A stretch of 53,878 nucleotides of DNA from Treponema sp. (GCA_016281495.1 JAEEIU010000042.1:1-53878); one strand, 5' to 3'; shown: positions 9,630 to 19,336, counted from the first letter of the stretch. The notes: a model not told the origin generated them from the sequence alone. A program made the numbers and translations.

Positions 9630-11720
9630 TTAAATCTTAATAGTACCCTTAATGCATTCTGTTGCGCCAAGAGTTACAGCTATTGGATCCGGAGCACTGT
9701 CAGAAATGATTATTGTATAATCACCTGTTTGAATCTGGCTTTCTCCTTCTTGAGTAATGGTTTCAAATGCCTTGAGGGGAAGTTCAAAATCCACAATTGC
9801 ACTTTCTCCTTTTTTGACATGTACTTTTTTAAAGGCACGCAGGGAGTAAAGGGGCTGTGTTTCATCGCGCTCATTTTTCTGGACATATGCTTGAACACAT
9901 TCATCTCCGTCTGAATTGCCCTTGTTGTTCACTTTTACCTTAACGGAAACTATATCAGACTTCTTCTTGCATTCAAGATCTGTAAACTGCCACTTTGTAT
10001 AAGTCAAACCGAAGCCAAATGGATAAAGCGGAGTTTTTGTTGCATAACGGTAAGTGCGGCCTTTCATGTCGTAATCAGAGAAATCAGGAAGGTCTTCAGT
10101 TTTTGCGGGGAATGTAACCGGAAGATGTGCTGATGGGCTTGCATCTCCAAAGATAATGTCCGCCACTGCATTGCCGCCTTCTTCTCCGGGATACCATGCA
10201 AACAGGACCGCATCCGCAATGTCACGCGGGAAAGCGATTGCCTCACCACCTGTAAGAACCAGCACGACGGGTTTTCCCCTTTCGCGTACTGCCTTGAGGT
10301 AGGAAAGCTGGTGTTCAGGAAGTTCAATTTTTGTGCGGTCTCCACGAAGAGTTTCCAGGGCATCGCCTTCTTCTCCTTCCATCATGTTGTCCAGGCCAAA
10401 GCATGCGATTACTACATCGGCACTTTCTGCCATACCCACTGACCATCCTCGCTGTGCACTGTCATGATACATTCCGACTCCGGGGTGATAGTCCAAGGTG
10501 ATTTCGGGACGTGATTCGATTTTTCCTGCAATGCCTTCAAGTATTGTTACAAGTCTTGAATTAAGGCCATAGTAGTTTCCGATTAATGAATTGATGTTTG
10601 TGGCGGTGGGACCCATCACCAGTATTTTTTTAATCTTTTTGTCTTTGGTCAACGGCAAAAGGTTGTTGTCGTTTTTGAGCATTACGATTGAATCTTGTGC
10701 AACCTTTCTGGCTAGCTCACGGTGCTCTTTTGTGTCAACATCTTTGGCGGACAGGTGTGCCCACTTTGATTTTTCCCATGACTTGTCCATTCCGAGTTTT
10801 GCCCTTGTCATCAAAAGCCTGAACACGGATTCGTTGACTTTTTCTTCTGATAGAAGCCCCTGACGGACTGCATCGATTGCGGCATGGTAGGTACAGCCAC
10901 AGTTAAGGTCGCAGGTATTGTTGATTGCAAGGGCTGCTGATTCTGCCGGTGTTTTTGTAACCTTGTGGTTTTCATGGAAGTCGCGGACAGCCCAACAGTC
11001 GCTTACAACATGGCCTTTGAATCCCCATTTGTTGCGAAGAATGTCCACAAGAAGGAATTTGCTTCCGTTACATGGCTCACCATAAAGACGTTGATATGCA
11101 CCCATCACAGATTCAACTCCTTCATCGACCAGTTCCTTGAATGCGGGCAAATATGTTTCCCATAAATCTTTTTTGCTTGGTTTAACGTCGGCAGTATGTC
11201 TTGTGTCTTCCGGACCAGAATGTACGGCAAAATGTTTTGCACATGCGGCAAGCTTGAGGTTCTCCGGATCATCACCCTGTAGTCCACGAACCGCTGCCTT
11301 TCCCATTTGAGATGTAAGATAAGGGTCTTCTCCAAAGGTTTCCTGTGCGCGTCCCCAGCGTGGATCTCTGGCTATGTTGATGTTTGGTGTCCAGAATGTA
11401 AGGCCACGGAACTGGCCATTGTCGTGAACTTTCTGAGCCTCATTGTATTTTGCACGGGCTTCATCCGAGATGGCCGCATATTCTTTTTGAACAAGCTCAG
11501 TGTCAAATGTTGCGGCAAGTCCGATTGTCTGAGGAAAAATTGTTGCAGGACCATTTCTTGCAACACCATGAAGGCATTCATTCCACCAGTTGTATGGTTC
11601 GATTCCGAGTCTTGGCACACCCATGCTTTCGTGCAGCATAAGGCCTACTTTTTCTTCTAATGTCATTTCTGCAATCAGGGCATTGATTTCCTGTGTACGT
11701 TCTTCGTTCAAATTAGACAT
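9630..11720 (-). CDS. Glycoside hydrolase family 3 (beta-xylosidase/beta-glucosidase type)
   Basis: A 696-residue protein with no signal peptide, so cytoplasmic. The family 3 N-terminal barrel includes NWWNECLHGVARNG, FWTPNINIARDPRWGRAQETFGEDP and KHFAVHSGPE. The nucleophile is Asp241 in GHVVSDCWAV. The second alpha/beta domain carries the NMMEGEEGD segment typical of the acid/base loop, and a fibronectin-III-like C-terminus follows from about residue 580. This arrangement is closest to bacterial beta-xylosidases and beta-glucosidases acting on imported oligosaccharides; exact substrate is not readable. ATG 11720 follows AAGGAGAAA. Together with the GH8 enzyme at 29860 it suggests intracellular xylo-oligosaccharide breakdown. 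Confidence 0.9.
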   Translation of the reverse strand: MSNLNEERTQEINALIAEMTLEEKVGLMLHESMGVPRLGIEPYNWWNECLHGVARNGPATIFPQTIGLAATFDTELVQKEYAAISDEARAKYNEAQKVHDNGQFRGLTFWTPNINIARDPRWGRAQETFGEDPYLTSQMGKAAVRGLQGDDPENLKLAACAKHFAVHSGPEDTRHTADVKPSKKDLWETYLPAFKELVDEGVESVMGAYQRLYGEPCNGSKFLLVDILRNKWGFKGHVVSDCWAVRDFHENHKVTKTPAESAALAINNTCDLNCGCTYHAAIDAVRQGLLSEEKVNESVFRLLMTRAKLGMDKSWEKSKWAHLSAKDVDTKEHRELARKVAQDSIVMLKNDNNLLPLTKDKKIKKILVMGPTATNINSLIGNYYGLNSRLVTILEGIAGKIESRPEITLDYHPGVGMYHDSAQRGWSVGMAESADVVIACFGLDNMMEGEEGDALETLRGDRTKIELPEHQLSYLKAVRERGKPVVLVLTGGEAIAFPRDIADAVLFAWYPGEEGGNAVADIIFGDASPSAHLPVTFPAKTEDLPDFSDYDMKGRTYRYATKTPLYPFGFGLTYTKWQFTDLECKKKSDIVSVKVKVNNKGNSDGDECVQAYVQKNERDETQPLYSLRAFKKVHVKKGESAIVDFELPLKAFETITQEGESQIQTGDYTIIISDSAPDPIAVTLGATECIKGTIKI

Positions 11721-11756
11721 AGTTTCTCCTTAAAGATAATGTGAAACAATTATTCA

Positions 11757-11785
11757 ATTATAGCATGCTTTAAGGAAAAAATGAA
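11757..11785 (-). promoter_or_regulatory. Predicted promoter of the GH3 gene
   Basis: On the minus strand, TTCATT (11785-11780), a 17-bp spacer and TATAAT (11762-11757) with an extended TGC before the -10. The predicted 5' UTR is about 30 nt and carries the AAGGAG site. Confidence 0.55.
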
Positions 11786-11921
11786 TTGAAAATTATGTTA
11801 TAAAATTTATTATGACAGGAACTTGAATTCTTTGGTTTAATATGATAATTTATCATTTCCAAAAGTCCATTAAATATTCGTGTTCTTAAACCATAGCTTT
11901 TTGAAGCTCCCTGAAGGTAAA

Positions 11922-11975
11922 ATGGAAGATTCAATTGGCGAGATTGTAAAGCAGGTTGATCAGTTTACGGTGTAG
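11922..11975 (+). other. Very short ORF or 3' gene remnant
   Basis: An open stretch from about 11874 encodes a peptide ending LPEGKMEDSIGEIVKQVDQFTV before TAG at 11973-11975. From the internal ATG at 11922 it would make only 17 residues. Its amphipathic ending looks protein-like and it stops 8 bp before the next gene, so it is either a leader ORF or the tail of a deleted gene. I do not recognise it. The rest of 11721-11983 shows only the GH3 promoter. Confidence 0.2.
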
Positions 11976-11983
11976 GATAAAAT

Positions 11984-12277
11984 ATGAATGAACTACAAAT
12001 CAAGCAATCCATTGAACGCATCATCGGGATGGAAGACATTCTTACTAATGTGGCCAATGCTTTGGATGAACTTGAGGCAGCAGTAAAAAAATACAAAGAG
12101 ATTCAGCCGGAAATAAAAAAGCTTGAAGAATATTTTACAAGTGCTGAACGTAAAACGGATCTTGCGCTTGAAGAAGAAGGATTGCTTCCCAAAAACCTAA
12201 AGCGCGGAGTTCTTTCGGAAGATGACATCGATGATCTTCTAGACCGAAATAAAGAAGATGGGCAGTTATTTAAGTAG
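11984..12277 (+). CDS. DUF4298 family small coiled-coil protein
   Basis: A 97-residue acidic protein: helical N-terminus (RIIGMEDILTNVANALDELEAAVKKYKEIQPEIKKLEEYF) followed by a compact tail with the family-like LPKNLKRGVLSEDDIDDLLD. This pattern matches DUF4298, whose function is unknown. No Shine-Dalgarno is obvious (AGGATAAAAT precedes the ATG). It is followed by a strong bidirectional terminator and is not obviously in an operon. Confidence 0.75.
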   Translation: MNELQIKQSIERIIGMEDILTNVANALDELEAAVKKYKEIQPEIKKLEEYFTSAERKTDLALEEEGLLPKNLKRGVLSEDDIDDLLDRNKEDGQLFK

Positions 12278-12298
12278 GATTTTTTTAATTAATATAAC

Positions 12299-12332
12299 AA
12301 AAACCCCATTGGTTATGCCAGTGGGGTTTTTT
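12299..12332. terminator. Bidirectional intrinsic terminator
   Basis: A 14-bp stem: AAAAACCCCATTGG pairs with CCAGTGGGGTTTTT around a TTATG loop, flanked by T-runs on one strand and A-runs on the other. It lies between the convergent DUF4298 gene and creD and can serve both. Confidence 0.9.
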
Positions 12333-12348
12333 ATTTTGTGTTGAATCA

Positions 12349-13584
12349 TCAACTCTGTGCGGGATCGGGGAGAGTTTCTTTTTTCTTGCCGAGGGAACTC
12401 CAGTCTACGTTGCGGGTAAAGAACATCACGAGGGCGAGGATTATGAAGATGAACACTGCTCCAATCAGGAATGCGTAGTCTTCGGATTTGAGGGAGAAGA
12501 AGAGGTAAACATAAAGGATTATAAAACTGCCCATCATGCCCAAACCGATTTTAAGCTGCTTGGTAACGGAAGAAAGGTATGTGCTTACAAGAATTGCCGC
12601 TCCACATGAACCGATTATGTATGATGCGGTAAATGAAACATGCTCGCTGAATGCCATAAGAAGAAGGAAGAACACGATACATGCCGCACCGCACAAGAGA
12701 TAATTCATTGGATGAAGGTTGACGTTGGCAAAAAGTTCAAACAGGAACATCACGATAAATGGAACGATGATGAACAAAAATCCATAAGTGATTGAACGCT
12801 CAAGCAGTTTATACAAATCCACACTCTGGACATAACGGAAACCAACTCTGTTATCCTTGCTGGAAAATGGAATGTTCCAAGAAGCGGTAAAGCCCTGATC
12901 TGTTATGTCCCGATAATCAGGAAGCAGTTTGCCGATTGTAAATCCAGGAGATGGCCAGTCACAGGTAATTTGCAGTGAGTTTTGGCCTCCAACAGGTGTA
13001 ATCATAAAAGTTTCTGCACCCCTTATATCCATAAGGACTTCAATTTCATTTTCACCTTCAACAAGGGGACAATAAACACCGATTTTATTATCTTTTTTCT
13101 GAATGACGTCAGCTGTATATTCTGTTCCATTAACTTTGATAATTGGATGCTTTGTAAGGTTTGTATTATCCGTATCCAAACAGATGAGTGATTGGGAAGG
13201 AGAATAAGTAAATTCATCATTATCTTTGTTTTCATAATTGAGCTTTACTTTTGCAACGACTTGTCCTGTATATACTGGCGCAGAATAAATGCCTATATGC
13301 CTCATGCTTGTCTTTAAATCTGCCTCTACATCAAAAGAGCTAATGGGAACGTCCAGTTCAGCGATCGATGAATAGCGGTTGTGTTTTCCATAAATTGTTA
13401 CATCAAGATCCCTTAAGACAAAAGTTGAGCCCGCTGATTGTGAGATATCATTGACGGCACTTCTGTAAGTGTATTCCCTGCTTGATAATAATCCCCTTAT
13501 GACCAATAATCCGATTGAAAGAATCAGGACGATGATTCCTATGAATAAGATTTTTAAGCCCACTCCATGTTTAGAATTCTTCAT
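12349..13584 (-). CDS. creD: Inner-membrane protein CreD
   Basis: A 411-residue membrane protein: one N-terminal membrane segment, a periplasmic beta-rich domain of about 240 residues, then five or six C-terminal membrane segments. Family motifs include the SMRHIGIYSAPVYTG segment, PDYRDITDQGFTASW, VDLYKLLERSITYGFLFI, LHPMNYLLCGAA and FSEHVSFTASYIIG. In enterobacteria CreD belongs to the CreBC regulon and affects envelope integrity and beta-lactam or colicin sensitivity; its biochemical role is unknown. It is the last gene of a creB-creC-creD unit, 79 bp after creC, with an AGGAGG-like site before ATG 13584. Confidence 0.88.
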   Translation of the reverse strand: MKNSKHGVGLKILFIGIIVLILSIGLLVIRGLLSSREYTYRSAVNDISQSAGSTFVLRDLDVTIYGKHNRYSSIAELDVPISSFDVEADLKTSMRHIGIYSAPVYTGQVVAKVKLNYENKDNDEFTYSPSQSLICLDTDNTNLTKHPIIKVNGTEYTADVIQKKDNKIGVYCPLVEGENEIEVLMDIRGAETFMITPVGGQNSLQITCDWPSPGFTIGKLLPDYRDITDQGFTASWNIPFSSKDNRVGFRYVQSVDLYKLLERSITYGFLFIIVPFIVMFLFELFANVNLHPMNYLLCGAACIVFFLLLMAFSEHVSFTASYIIGSCGAAILVSTYLSSVTKQLKIGLGMMGSFIILYVYLFFSLKSEDYAFLIGAVFIFIILALVMFFTRNVDWSSLGKKKETLPDPAQS

Positions 13585-13663
13585 AAAATTATTTCCTCCT
13601 ATTTTTGATGAAGTATGAGGAAAGTCTACTGGAAGAATGTGTCAAAATTGTGGCGAAAATGTG

Positions 13664-15265
13664 TTATTTTCTTGGGGTATTATTTCTTGTTACGGGAAGG
13701 GTCACGCTGAACAATGCTCCAGACAGTATGGGACTTTGTTCAATTGTTACGCTGCCTCCCATTGCCTGAGCCACCGCCTCTACAATCGAAAGTCCAAGCC
13801 CTGAATGAGCGCCCTTTTGTTCTTCACTGCGGTTTGAATAAAAGCGGTTGAAGATTTTGTCCCTTTCTTCAAGCTGAATGCCGGGACCCGAATCGTGTAC
13901 GGAAATGATGATGGCACAAATCTGGTTTTTGTTTTTATATGAATGAATTGAAAGCTGTACCTTATCTGCAAAGCTGGCGGCGTTTTCAAGAAGGTTCTGC
14001 AGCATGCGGTCAAACCAATCCGATGGCATGGAAATTGTCTGCGTGTCGGAAATCTCTGTTGAAAAGGAAAAGTCTGTTTTGGGGAACAGAGTTTTGTTTC
14101 GTTCGATTATGTTTTTTGCAAATTGATTTACAATAAAACTTTCTTCTTCCAGATTTTCCTGTCCGTCGATTTTGGAAATTCTCCTTACACCGGACAAGAG
14201 GTTTTGCAGGCGGGTCACTTCTTCGATTATTGATTTTGTAAATTCTGCTTTTTCTTCTGCACTGGTTTCGGGGAGTGCTATGAGTTCTGCTGATGAACGT
14301 ATTGCGGCAAGTGGATTCTTGAACTCGTGGGAGACATCCGCTGAAAATGCCTGTGTGTATCTAATCTTTGCATCAAGTTTCTGCACAAGGTCGGAAAATG
14401 AACGTGACAGGTCTCCTATTTCATCGTTGCGTTTTTGGCCGGTAAAATCAATTGAATCGTTTTTTGTCTGTTTGCTGTTGTAGCTTAATGCCTGGCGTGA
14501 AAGTTTTTTTACCGGATGAATGATTCGTATTATCAGGAAAGTTGCGATGATTCCGACTACAAGCATTGACCAGAGGAAGATTTTTGCCAGATCCACACGA
14601 AGCTCATAAAGATCCTGAAGTATGCTGTATGTGGAACGTGAAACAAGAATTACGCCTTTTACATTGCCATCGATGAAAACCGGAATTGCAGAATACAACG
14701 TAACCGATCGCTGGCCTCCTGACGAAATGCGTGTTGCAGAACCATAATTGCCTTTGAGTGCCTGCTGGATTTCTGCACCGTCGAATACTTGCTTGTCGCT
14801 ATAATAATCCGCACTGTCATAGCTTGCAATCGGAGGCCTGAATTTCCTGATGACCCTGATTGGAAGGGAAAACAGTTTGTAAACGAAGGTTTCAGAAGCT
14901 TCCTTTTGGTTTTCCGATTTGGAACTTCTGCTTTGCTGGGGCTTAATTTGTGTTGCATCTGTTTCAAGAGTGCTGGAGTCTGCCAGGAGAAATCCATTTT
15001 CATCAAGGATACGGATGCGTGAATCAAATTCGGAATTCATTTCTTTTAGGATTTGGATTGCATCATCCTTGTTTATTCTTTCTTTTTCAAATGCAGAAAG
15101 GCTTGCGGAAAGAACACGGGCCTGCTGGACGTTGGAGTTTTCGGTTAATGACAGAAGCTGCTGTTCGTAGGTGTTCAAAATCATCATTGCGGCCACTGGA
15201 ATGAATGCTACGACGACAAGGAAAAACAGAATCTGTATGCTGATTGGTATGCGGAATTTTTTCAT
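13664..15265 (-). CDS. creC: CreC-like sensor histidine kinase
   Basis: A 533-residue inner-membrane kinase. Membrane segments lie at about residues 9-30 and 229-247; the periplasmic sensor between them (residues 31-228) contains SRIRILDENGFLLADS, also typical of CreC/ChvG-type sensors. Then come a HAMP domain, the phosphoacceptor box FSADVSHEFKNPLAAIRSS with His313, and the ATPase motifs NLLENAASFA, DSGPGI and SGLGLSIVEAV. It overlaps creB by 4 bp (ATGA, 15262-15265), so the two are translationally coupled. The signal is unknown; in Escherichia coli CreC responds to metabolic and cell-wall stress. The creC identity rests largely on the creD neighbour. Confidence 0.85.
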   Translation of the reverse strand: MKKFRIPISIQILFFLVVVAFIPVAAMMILNTYEQQLLSLTENSNVQQARVLSASLSAFEKERINKDDAIQILKEMNSEFDSRIRILDENGFLLADSSTLETDATQIKPQQSRSSKSENQKEASETFVYKLFSLPIRVIRKFRPPIASYDSADYYSDKQVFDGAEIQQALKGNYGSATRISSGGQRSVTLYSAIPVFIDGNVKGVILVSRSTYSILQDLYELRVDLAKIFLWSMLVVGIIATFLIIRIIHPVKKLSRQALSYNSKQTKNDSIDFTGQKRNDEIGDLSRSFSDLVQKLDAKIRYTQAFSADVSHEFKNPLAAIRSSAELIALPETSAEEKAEFTKSIIEEVTRLQNLLSGVRRISKIDGQENLEEESFIVNQFAKNIIERNKTLFPKTDFSFSTEISDTQTISMPSDWFDRMLQNLLENAASFADKVQLSIHSYKNKNQICAIIISVHDSGPGIQLEERDKIFNRFYSNRSEEQKGAHSGLGLSIVEAVAQAMGGSVTIEQSPILSGALFSVTLPVTRNNTPRK

Positions 15266-15927
15266 ATAAAGCGATAACCCAAACCATAGACGGTTTCAAT
15301 TTTTTCACTGCCGATTTTCTTTCGCAGACGTTTTATGTGACAGTCAATCGCCCTGTCGTTCAGGTAAATGTCCTCGGGATATGCCGCCTGAATCAACTGT
15401 TCGCGCGAGAGTACCTGTGAGGGATTTTGCAGGAAACTTTGCAGAAGACGAAATTCTGTTACGGTAAGTTGAAGGGGACTGTTGTTTTTGAGGACGGTAT
15501 AGGAGTTGGTGTCCAAAATGAATTCCCCATAGCTGATTTTTGCAGAAGGAGTTTGCATAACAGAGGTACGCCTTAGTAAAACATGAACCCTGGCAATCAA
15601 TTCCTTTATTGAAAAAGGCTTGCACAGATAATCGTCGGCACCAAGTTCAAGGCCAAGCACCTTGTCAAATTCCTCATCGCGGGAAGTAAGGAACATTACC
15701 GGAGTCTGCATACCTGATGCACGAAGTTTGGTAAGCAGGGCAAGACCGTCCATCACCGGCATCATTATGTCCAGGATAAAAAGCGAACAAAATCCGTTGT
15801 CCTTCTGCCAGCGTTCGAGGACAGATTTTCCGTCAGAAAATTCAAGGACCGAAAGTCCCTCTTTTTCCAGAGCCGTCTTTACCGCGAGCCTAATATTTTT
15901 TTCGTCATCAGCAATTGCAACCGTCAT
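15262..15927 (-). CDS. creB: CreB-like response regulator (OmpR/PhoB type)
   Basis: A 221-residue regulator. The receiver domain has acidic pocket Asp7/Asp8, phosphorylation site Asp53 (LFILDIMMPVMDG), Thr/Ser switch near residue 81 and Lys103 (ADDYLCKPF). The C-terminal winged helix ends in DRAIDCHIKRLRKKIG and ETVYGLGYRF. First gene of creBCD. The start follows a predicted promoter with a very short 5' UTR and no Shine-Dalgarno. I saw no TTCAC-N6-TTCAC cre tag upstream of creB or creD. Confidence 0.88.
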   Translation of the reverse strand: MTVAIADDEKNIRLAVKTALEKEGLSVLEFSDGKSVLERWQKDNGFCSLFILDIMMPVMDGLALLTKLRASGMQTPVMFLTSRDEEFDKVLGLELGADDYLCKPFSIKELIARVHVLLRRTSVMQTPSAKISYGEFILDTNSYTVLKNNSPLQLTVTEFRLLQSFLQNPSQVLSREQLIQAAYPEDIYLNDRAIDCHIKRLRKKIGSEKIETVYGLGYRFI

Positions 15928-15939
15928 ATATTAAATAGA

Positions 15940-15968
15940 AGTATATAGGTTTTTTGATAATCAAGCAA
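15940..15968 (-). promoter_or_regulatory. Predicted creB promoter
   Basis: Minus strand TTGCTT (15968-15963), 17-bp spacer, TATACT (15945-15940). Only 12 nt separate the -10 from the creB ATG, predicting a leader of about 5 nt. It places creBCD on its own promoter rather than only on read-through from the HlyD gene ending at 15976. Confidence 0.5.
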
Positions 15969-15975
15969 GGATAAG

Positions 15976-17121
15976 CTACCACCACAAATTCATTTTTTCC
16001 AAGATGAAACTTAATATAGTTCTTTTGGTAATGATTATTCTTGCATCAACCTGTAATCCAACTTTTAGGGGATATCGTTTTCCTTTTTTATCTGTCAAGG
16101 ATTGATTTTCTAGGGTTGTTTTTATGAGGAAAAATGCTTCACCATTCTGGGAGTGAGAAATGTCTGGATCAATTGTTATGATCTTGCCTTCTGTTCCTCC
16201 AAATTCATGATATGGCAGACTGGGAAATCTCATCTTAACTTTCATTCCATTTTCTATTTTTCCAGCCTGTTTAGCCGGTATTGAAAGTTTGACAGTGGTA
16301 TACTGTTCATCATCGGGAATGAGGTTGAATAAATCTTGACCAGACTGAATCCAGTCGTTTTCGTTGAATACAGAGATTTCCTGAATGATTCCGTCAATAG
16401 GTGCCCTGACTTTTGTAAACAGTAAAGAGTCTTCTACCTGCGTAAGCCTTGCATTGTTGATTTTCGATGATGTTTCCAAGTCTATAATCTCAGATTCAAT
16501 GGCATGTTTAAATGAGATGTCATAATCATCGTAATTGTTGCAGGATACGAGATATTCCGCTTCTAATTCCCTTAGTTTTGCTACAGTTGTCATTGATTTG
16601 GGAAGGTTTTTTTCTCGGGTATACTTTTCCTTATTTAATACTTTTATATTGTCTAGTTTTGTCAGATTATTCTGCCAAACTTCATAGCGCAAATAGGCTT
16701 CATAATGTTTATCTTTGTCGATTATGTTGTTTCCCAGAGATAAACTTTCTTTTATCTCATAGAGTGCAGATAGTTTTTCATTTTCTTCTGAAATTTTTGA
16801 CAAAAGGCTTTCTTTTTCGGCTTCTAGTTGTGTAGGATCAATTTCCAGTAAAAGCTGTCCTTGCGTGACGTGTTGACCTGATTCATAGGACACGGATTTT
16901 ATACGGCCAGTAACGGCATTTGAAACCGAGGAAATGTTGTCTTCAGGACGAATTGTTCCTGTGACTTTTACGACTTCTTCAAATTTGGCAAAAGAAATGA
17001 AGATGAAGGCTCCTACAATTAATGCGGATATTATCCAAATGATTATTTTTTGAAATAAGGGTTCTTTTCTTAAAAAGAATTCTTGTGTATACGGGACGGT
17101 TTCGTCTGCATATATTTTCAT
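15976..17121 (-). CDS. HlyD-family membrane fusion protein of a C39-type exporter
   Basis: 381 residues from ATG 17121, chosen because GGAG lies just upstream and the N-terminus then reads MKIYADETVPYTQEFF; longer in-frame starts would overlap the ABC gene. It has a short cytoplasmic tail, one membrane segment (about residues 26-46), a lipoyl/barrel-sandwich half (VTGTIRPEDNISSV ... VSYESGQHVTQGQLLLEIDP), a coiled-coil hairpin of some 130 residues, the second half (VRAPIDGIIQEISVFNENDWI) and a beta-barrel region. Such adaptors bridge an inner-membrane ABC exporter to a TolC-like outer-membrane channel. It follows the ABC gene by 20 bp; the matching outer-membrane factor is at 24709. Confidence 0.88.
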   Translation of the reverse strand: MKIYADETVPYTQEFFLRKEPLFQKIIIWIISALIVGAFIFISFAKFEEVVKVTGTIRPEDNISSVSNAVTGRIKSVSYESGQHVTQGQLLLEIDPTQLEAEKESLLSKISEENEKLSALYEIKESLSLGNNIIDKDKHYEAYLRYEVWQNNLTKLDNIKVLNKEKYTREKNLPKSMTTVAKLRELEAEYLVSCNNYDDYDISFKHAIESEIIDLETSSKINNARLTQVEDSLLFTKVRAPIDGIIQEISVFNENDWIQSGQDLFNLIPDDEQYTTVKLSIPAKQAGKIENGMKVKMRFPSLPYHEFGGTEGKIITIDPDISHSQNGEAFFLIKTTLENQSLTDKKGKRYPLKVGLQVDARIIITKRTILSFILEKMNLWW

Positions 17122-17141
17122 TTTTGGCTCCTGTTGTTGTT

Positions 17142-19292
17142 CTAATTCTGACTTTCCCACATCTGGGCATACACACCATTTTGTTTTAATAAGGTGCGGT
17201 GCTTTCCACTTTCTACAATATGACCGTCTTTCAGTACAAAAATCTTGTCGCAATTTTTTATTGTTGAAAGTCTGTGAGCTACAATTATTGTAGTTAGATT
17301 CTTGCTGATGGCTCTTATTGTTTTCATAATTGAAGCTTCTGAAATGCTATCGAGACTGGAAGTTGCCTCATCCAGTACAAGAATTTTAGGTTTGCGTAAA
17401 AGAGTCCTAGCTAGGGCAATTCGTTGTCTTTCTCCGCCAGACAGGGAAGTTCCTTTTTCGCCAACCTTTGTTGCAAAACGCTCATTTAGACGTGAGATAA
17501 AATCAAGGGCTTGGGCATCTTTAGCTGCATTAAATATATCTTCTGGTGAAGCACTGTAATTACCCCATGCAATATTTTCTTGAATCGTTCCGCTAAAAAG
17601 AAGGATGTCCTGAGGTACATACCCGAAAAAATTCCTATATGATTCTGTATTAATATCTTTGATGTTCTTTCCGTCAAGAAGGATGTCTCCGCTTTCAGGA
17701 TTGTAGAATTTTAAAAGCAATTTGAGTAAAGTTGTTTTACCGGAACCAGATGGACCAACAAAGGCAATTCTTTGACCAGCTTTTATATCAAGGGAAATAT
17801 CTTCAAGAGTTATTCCTCTCGTACCATAAGAAAAAGAAAGGTTCTTTATGCTGATGTTTCCTAAAGTTTCTTTTAGCGTAAACAAACCTTCTTTGTTTTC
17901 ATTTTCTTCCGGCAAGTCAAGAATTTCTCCAAGTCTTTTGCCAGCTACTGAAAGCTCCTGTAGCTGTGGTTGTAGTGAAATAAGTCGTCCGAGTGGACCA
18001 AGAAAATACCCAAGCAAAGTAACAAAAGATATAAGTTCACCCAAAGAAAGCCTCCCCTGCATTATAAGGTAACTTCCATACCAGTAAACTGCAAGGCTGC
18101 CTATCTGGCTCAAAAACCCTTGGAGGGTAGATTGGAAATTACTTAAGTTCATGAGTTTAAAGCCTTCTTCTATAGAATGGATGATTTTAAGCTCCGCTTT
18201 ATCGTAAGAATCATCTTCTGTGGATAGTGCTTTAAGTGTTGAAATTCCATTTATGCTTTCTACAAAATGAGAGTATTTTTCAGCCTCAATAACTGAGCGT
18301 CGGTAAATGAGATGCCTGAACTTTTTTGCAAATAACATGACTAAGGCTGCAGAAAGTAATACAGGAACCACTGCAATTCCAACTAGAGAACTGCTGAATG
18401 TAAAAAGGACAATTCCTGTGAAGATGAGCATAACGCAATCCAAAAGTACTCCAACACACATTGAAGAAAGGGCATTCTTTACTGTGGATATGTCTGTAAA
18501 GCGGGATAAAATTTCTCCGCTTTTTCTTTTGGTGAAAAAATCAAGGGGCAGATGAAGTATATGCCTGAAATAATCAAGGGATAGGATGGCTTCCATTTTG
18601 TTGCCAAGAAAATTGATGAGATGATTGCGTGCAAAACCAAGTAGGCTCTGAAAAACGATAATTGCAAAGTATGCCAGTGATATGGAAACAAGAGCTGACG
18701 GAAGATAAGAATAGATGACTTCATCAATGAGGAAACGAAAATAGAATGCACCGAGAATACCAAGTATTGTAAGTATGAAACTTGAAATAAAGGTTTGGAT
18801 TGCTATGGTTTTGTTTTCGGATAGAAGATAGAAAAATCTTGTGAAAAGGGTTTTGTCTTCTGTTAAATTTTGGAATTTACTATTTGGATTCAGCATGAAG
18901 CAAAATCCAGTCCACCAATCGTAAAGGTTTTTTGTGTCAATCCAAAATACAGAATCGGCTGGATCGGCTATCAAAGCTTTTTCATCTTTGATTTTGTACA
19001 CTACCAAATAATGTTCGACTCCATCCCTACGTATGTTTACTATCAATGGATAAGGAAGGTTTGGGGCTAATACTTTTTCTCTGAATAAAACGCCTTTGCA
19101 TGTAAATCCTAAATCTTTTGCAGCTCTGAGAATACCCTTGCTCGAAGTTCCATTTATGTCTGTACCTGCAAGATTTCTGATTTTTGTAATTGAGATATGT
19201 TTGCCATAGTATTTTGCTATCATGGCAAGACAAGCCGCACCACAATCACTTTCGTCCTGTTGTCTGATAAAAACTGTTTTTTGTAGCTTCAC
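17142..19292 (-). CDS. Peptidase-containing ABC transporter (C39 domain, double-glycine leader processing)
   Basis: 716 residues, GTG start at 19292 with GGAG 7 nt before it. The N-terminal C39 peptidase has Cys17 (QQDESDCGAACLAMIAKYYG), His94 (VEHYLVVY) and Asp110 (IADPADS). Six membrane segments follow (about residues 160-430), then an ATPase with Walker A GPSGSGKT, signature LSGGERQR, Walker B ILVLDEATSSLD and switch His (VAHRLST). Such proteins cut after a Gly-Gly leader and export the cargo in one step. The obvious substrates are the three plus-strand proteins with TVNGG leaders at 19460, 21516 and 26795. It is expressed divergently from them and forms an operon with the adaptor. Confidence 0.95.
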   Translation of the reverse strand: MKLQKTVFIRQQDESDCGAACLAMIAKYYGKHISITKIRNLAGTDINGTSSKGILRAAKDLGFTCKGVLFREKVLAPNLPYPLIVNIRRDGVEHYLVVYKIKDEKALIADPADSVFWIDTKNLYDWWTGFCFMLNPNSKFQNLTEDKTLFTRFFYLLSENKTIAIQTFISSFILTILGILGAFYFRFLIDEVIYSYLPSALVSISLAYFAIIVFQSLLGFARNHLINFLGNKMEAILSLDYFRHILHLPLDFFTKRKSGEILSRFTDISTVKNALSSMCVGVLLDCVMLIFTGIVLFTFSSSLVGIAVVPVLLSAALVMLFAKKFRHLIYRRSVIEAEKYSHFVESINGISTLKALSTEDDSYDKAELKIIHSIEEGFKLMNLSNFQSTLQGFLSQIGSLAVYWYGSYLIMQGRLSLGELISFVTLLGYFLGPLGRLISLQPQLQELSVAGKRLGEILDLPEENENKEGLFTLKETLGNISIKNLSFSYGTRGITLEDISLDIKAGQRIAFVGPSGSGKTTLLKLLLKFYNPESGDILLDGKNIKDINTESYRNFFGYVPQDILLFSGTIQENIAWGNYSASPEDIFNAAKDAQALDFISRLNERFATKVGEKGTSLSGGERQRIALARTLLRKPKILVLDEATSSLDSISEASIMKTIRAISKNLTTIIVAHRLSTIKNCDKIFVLKDGHIVESGKHRTLLKQNGVYAQMWESQN

Positions 19293-19336
19293 TTTTTCAC
19301 TCCAACTTTTTTATAAAAAAAAATAATAATAGCATG

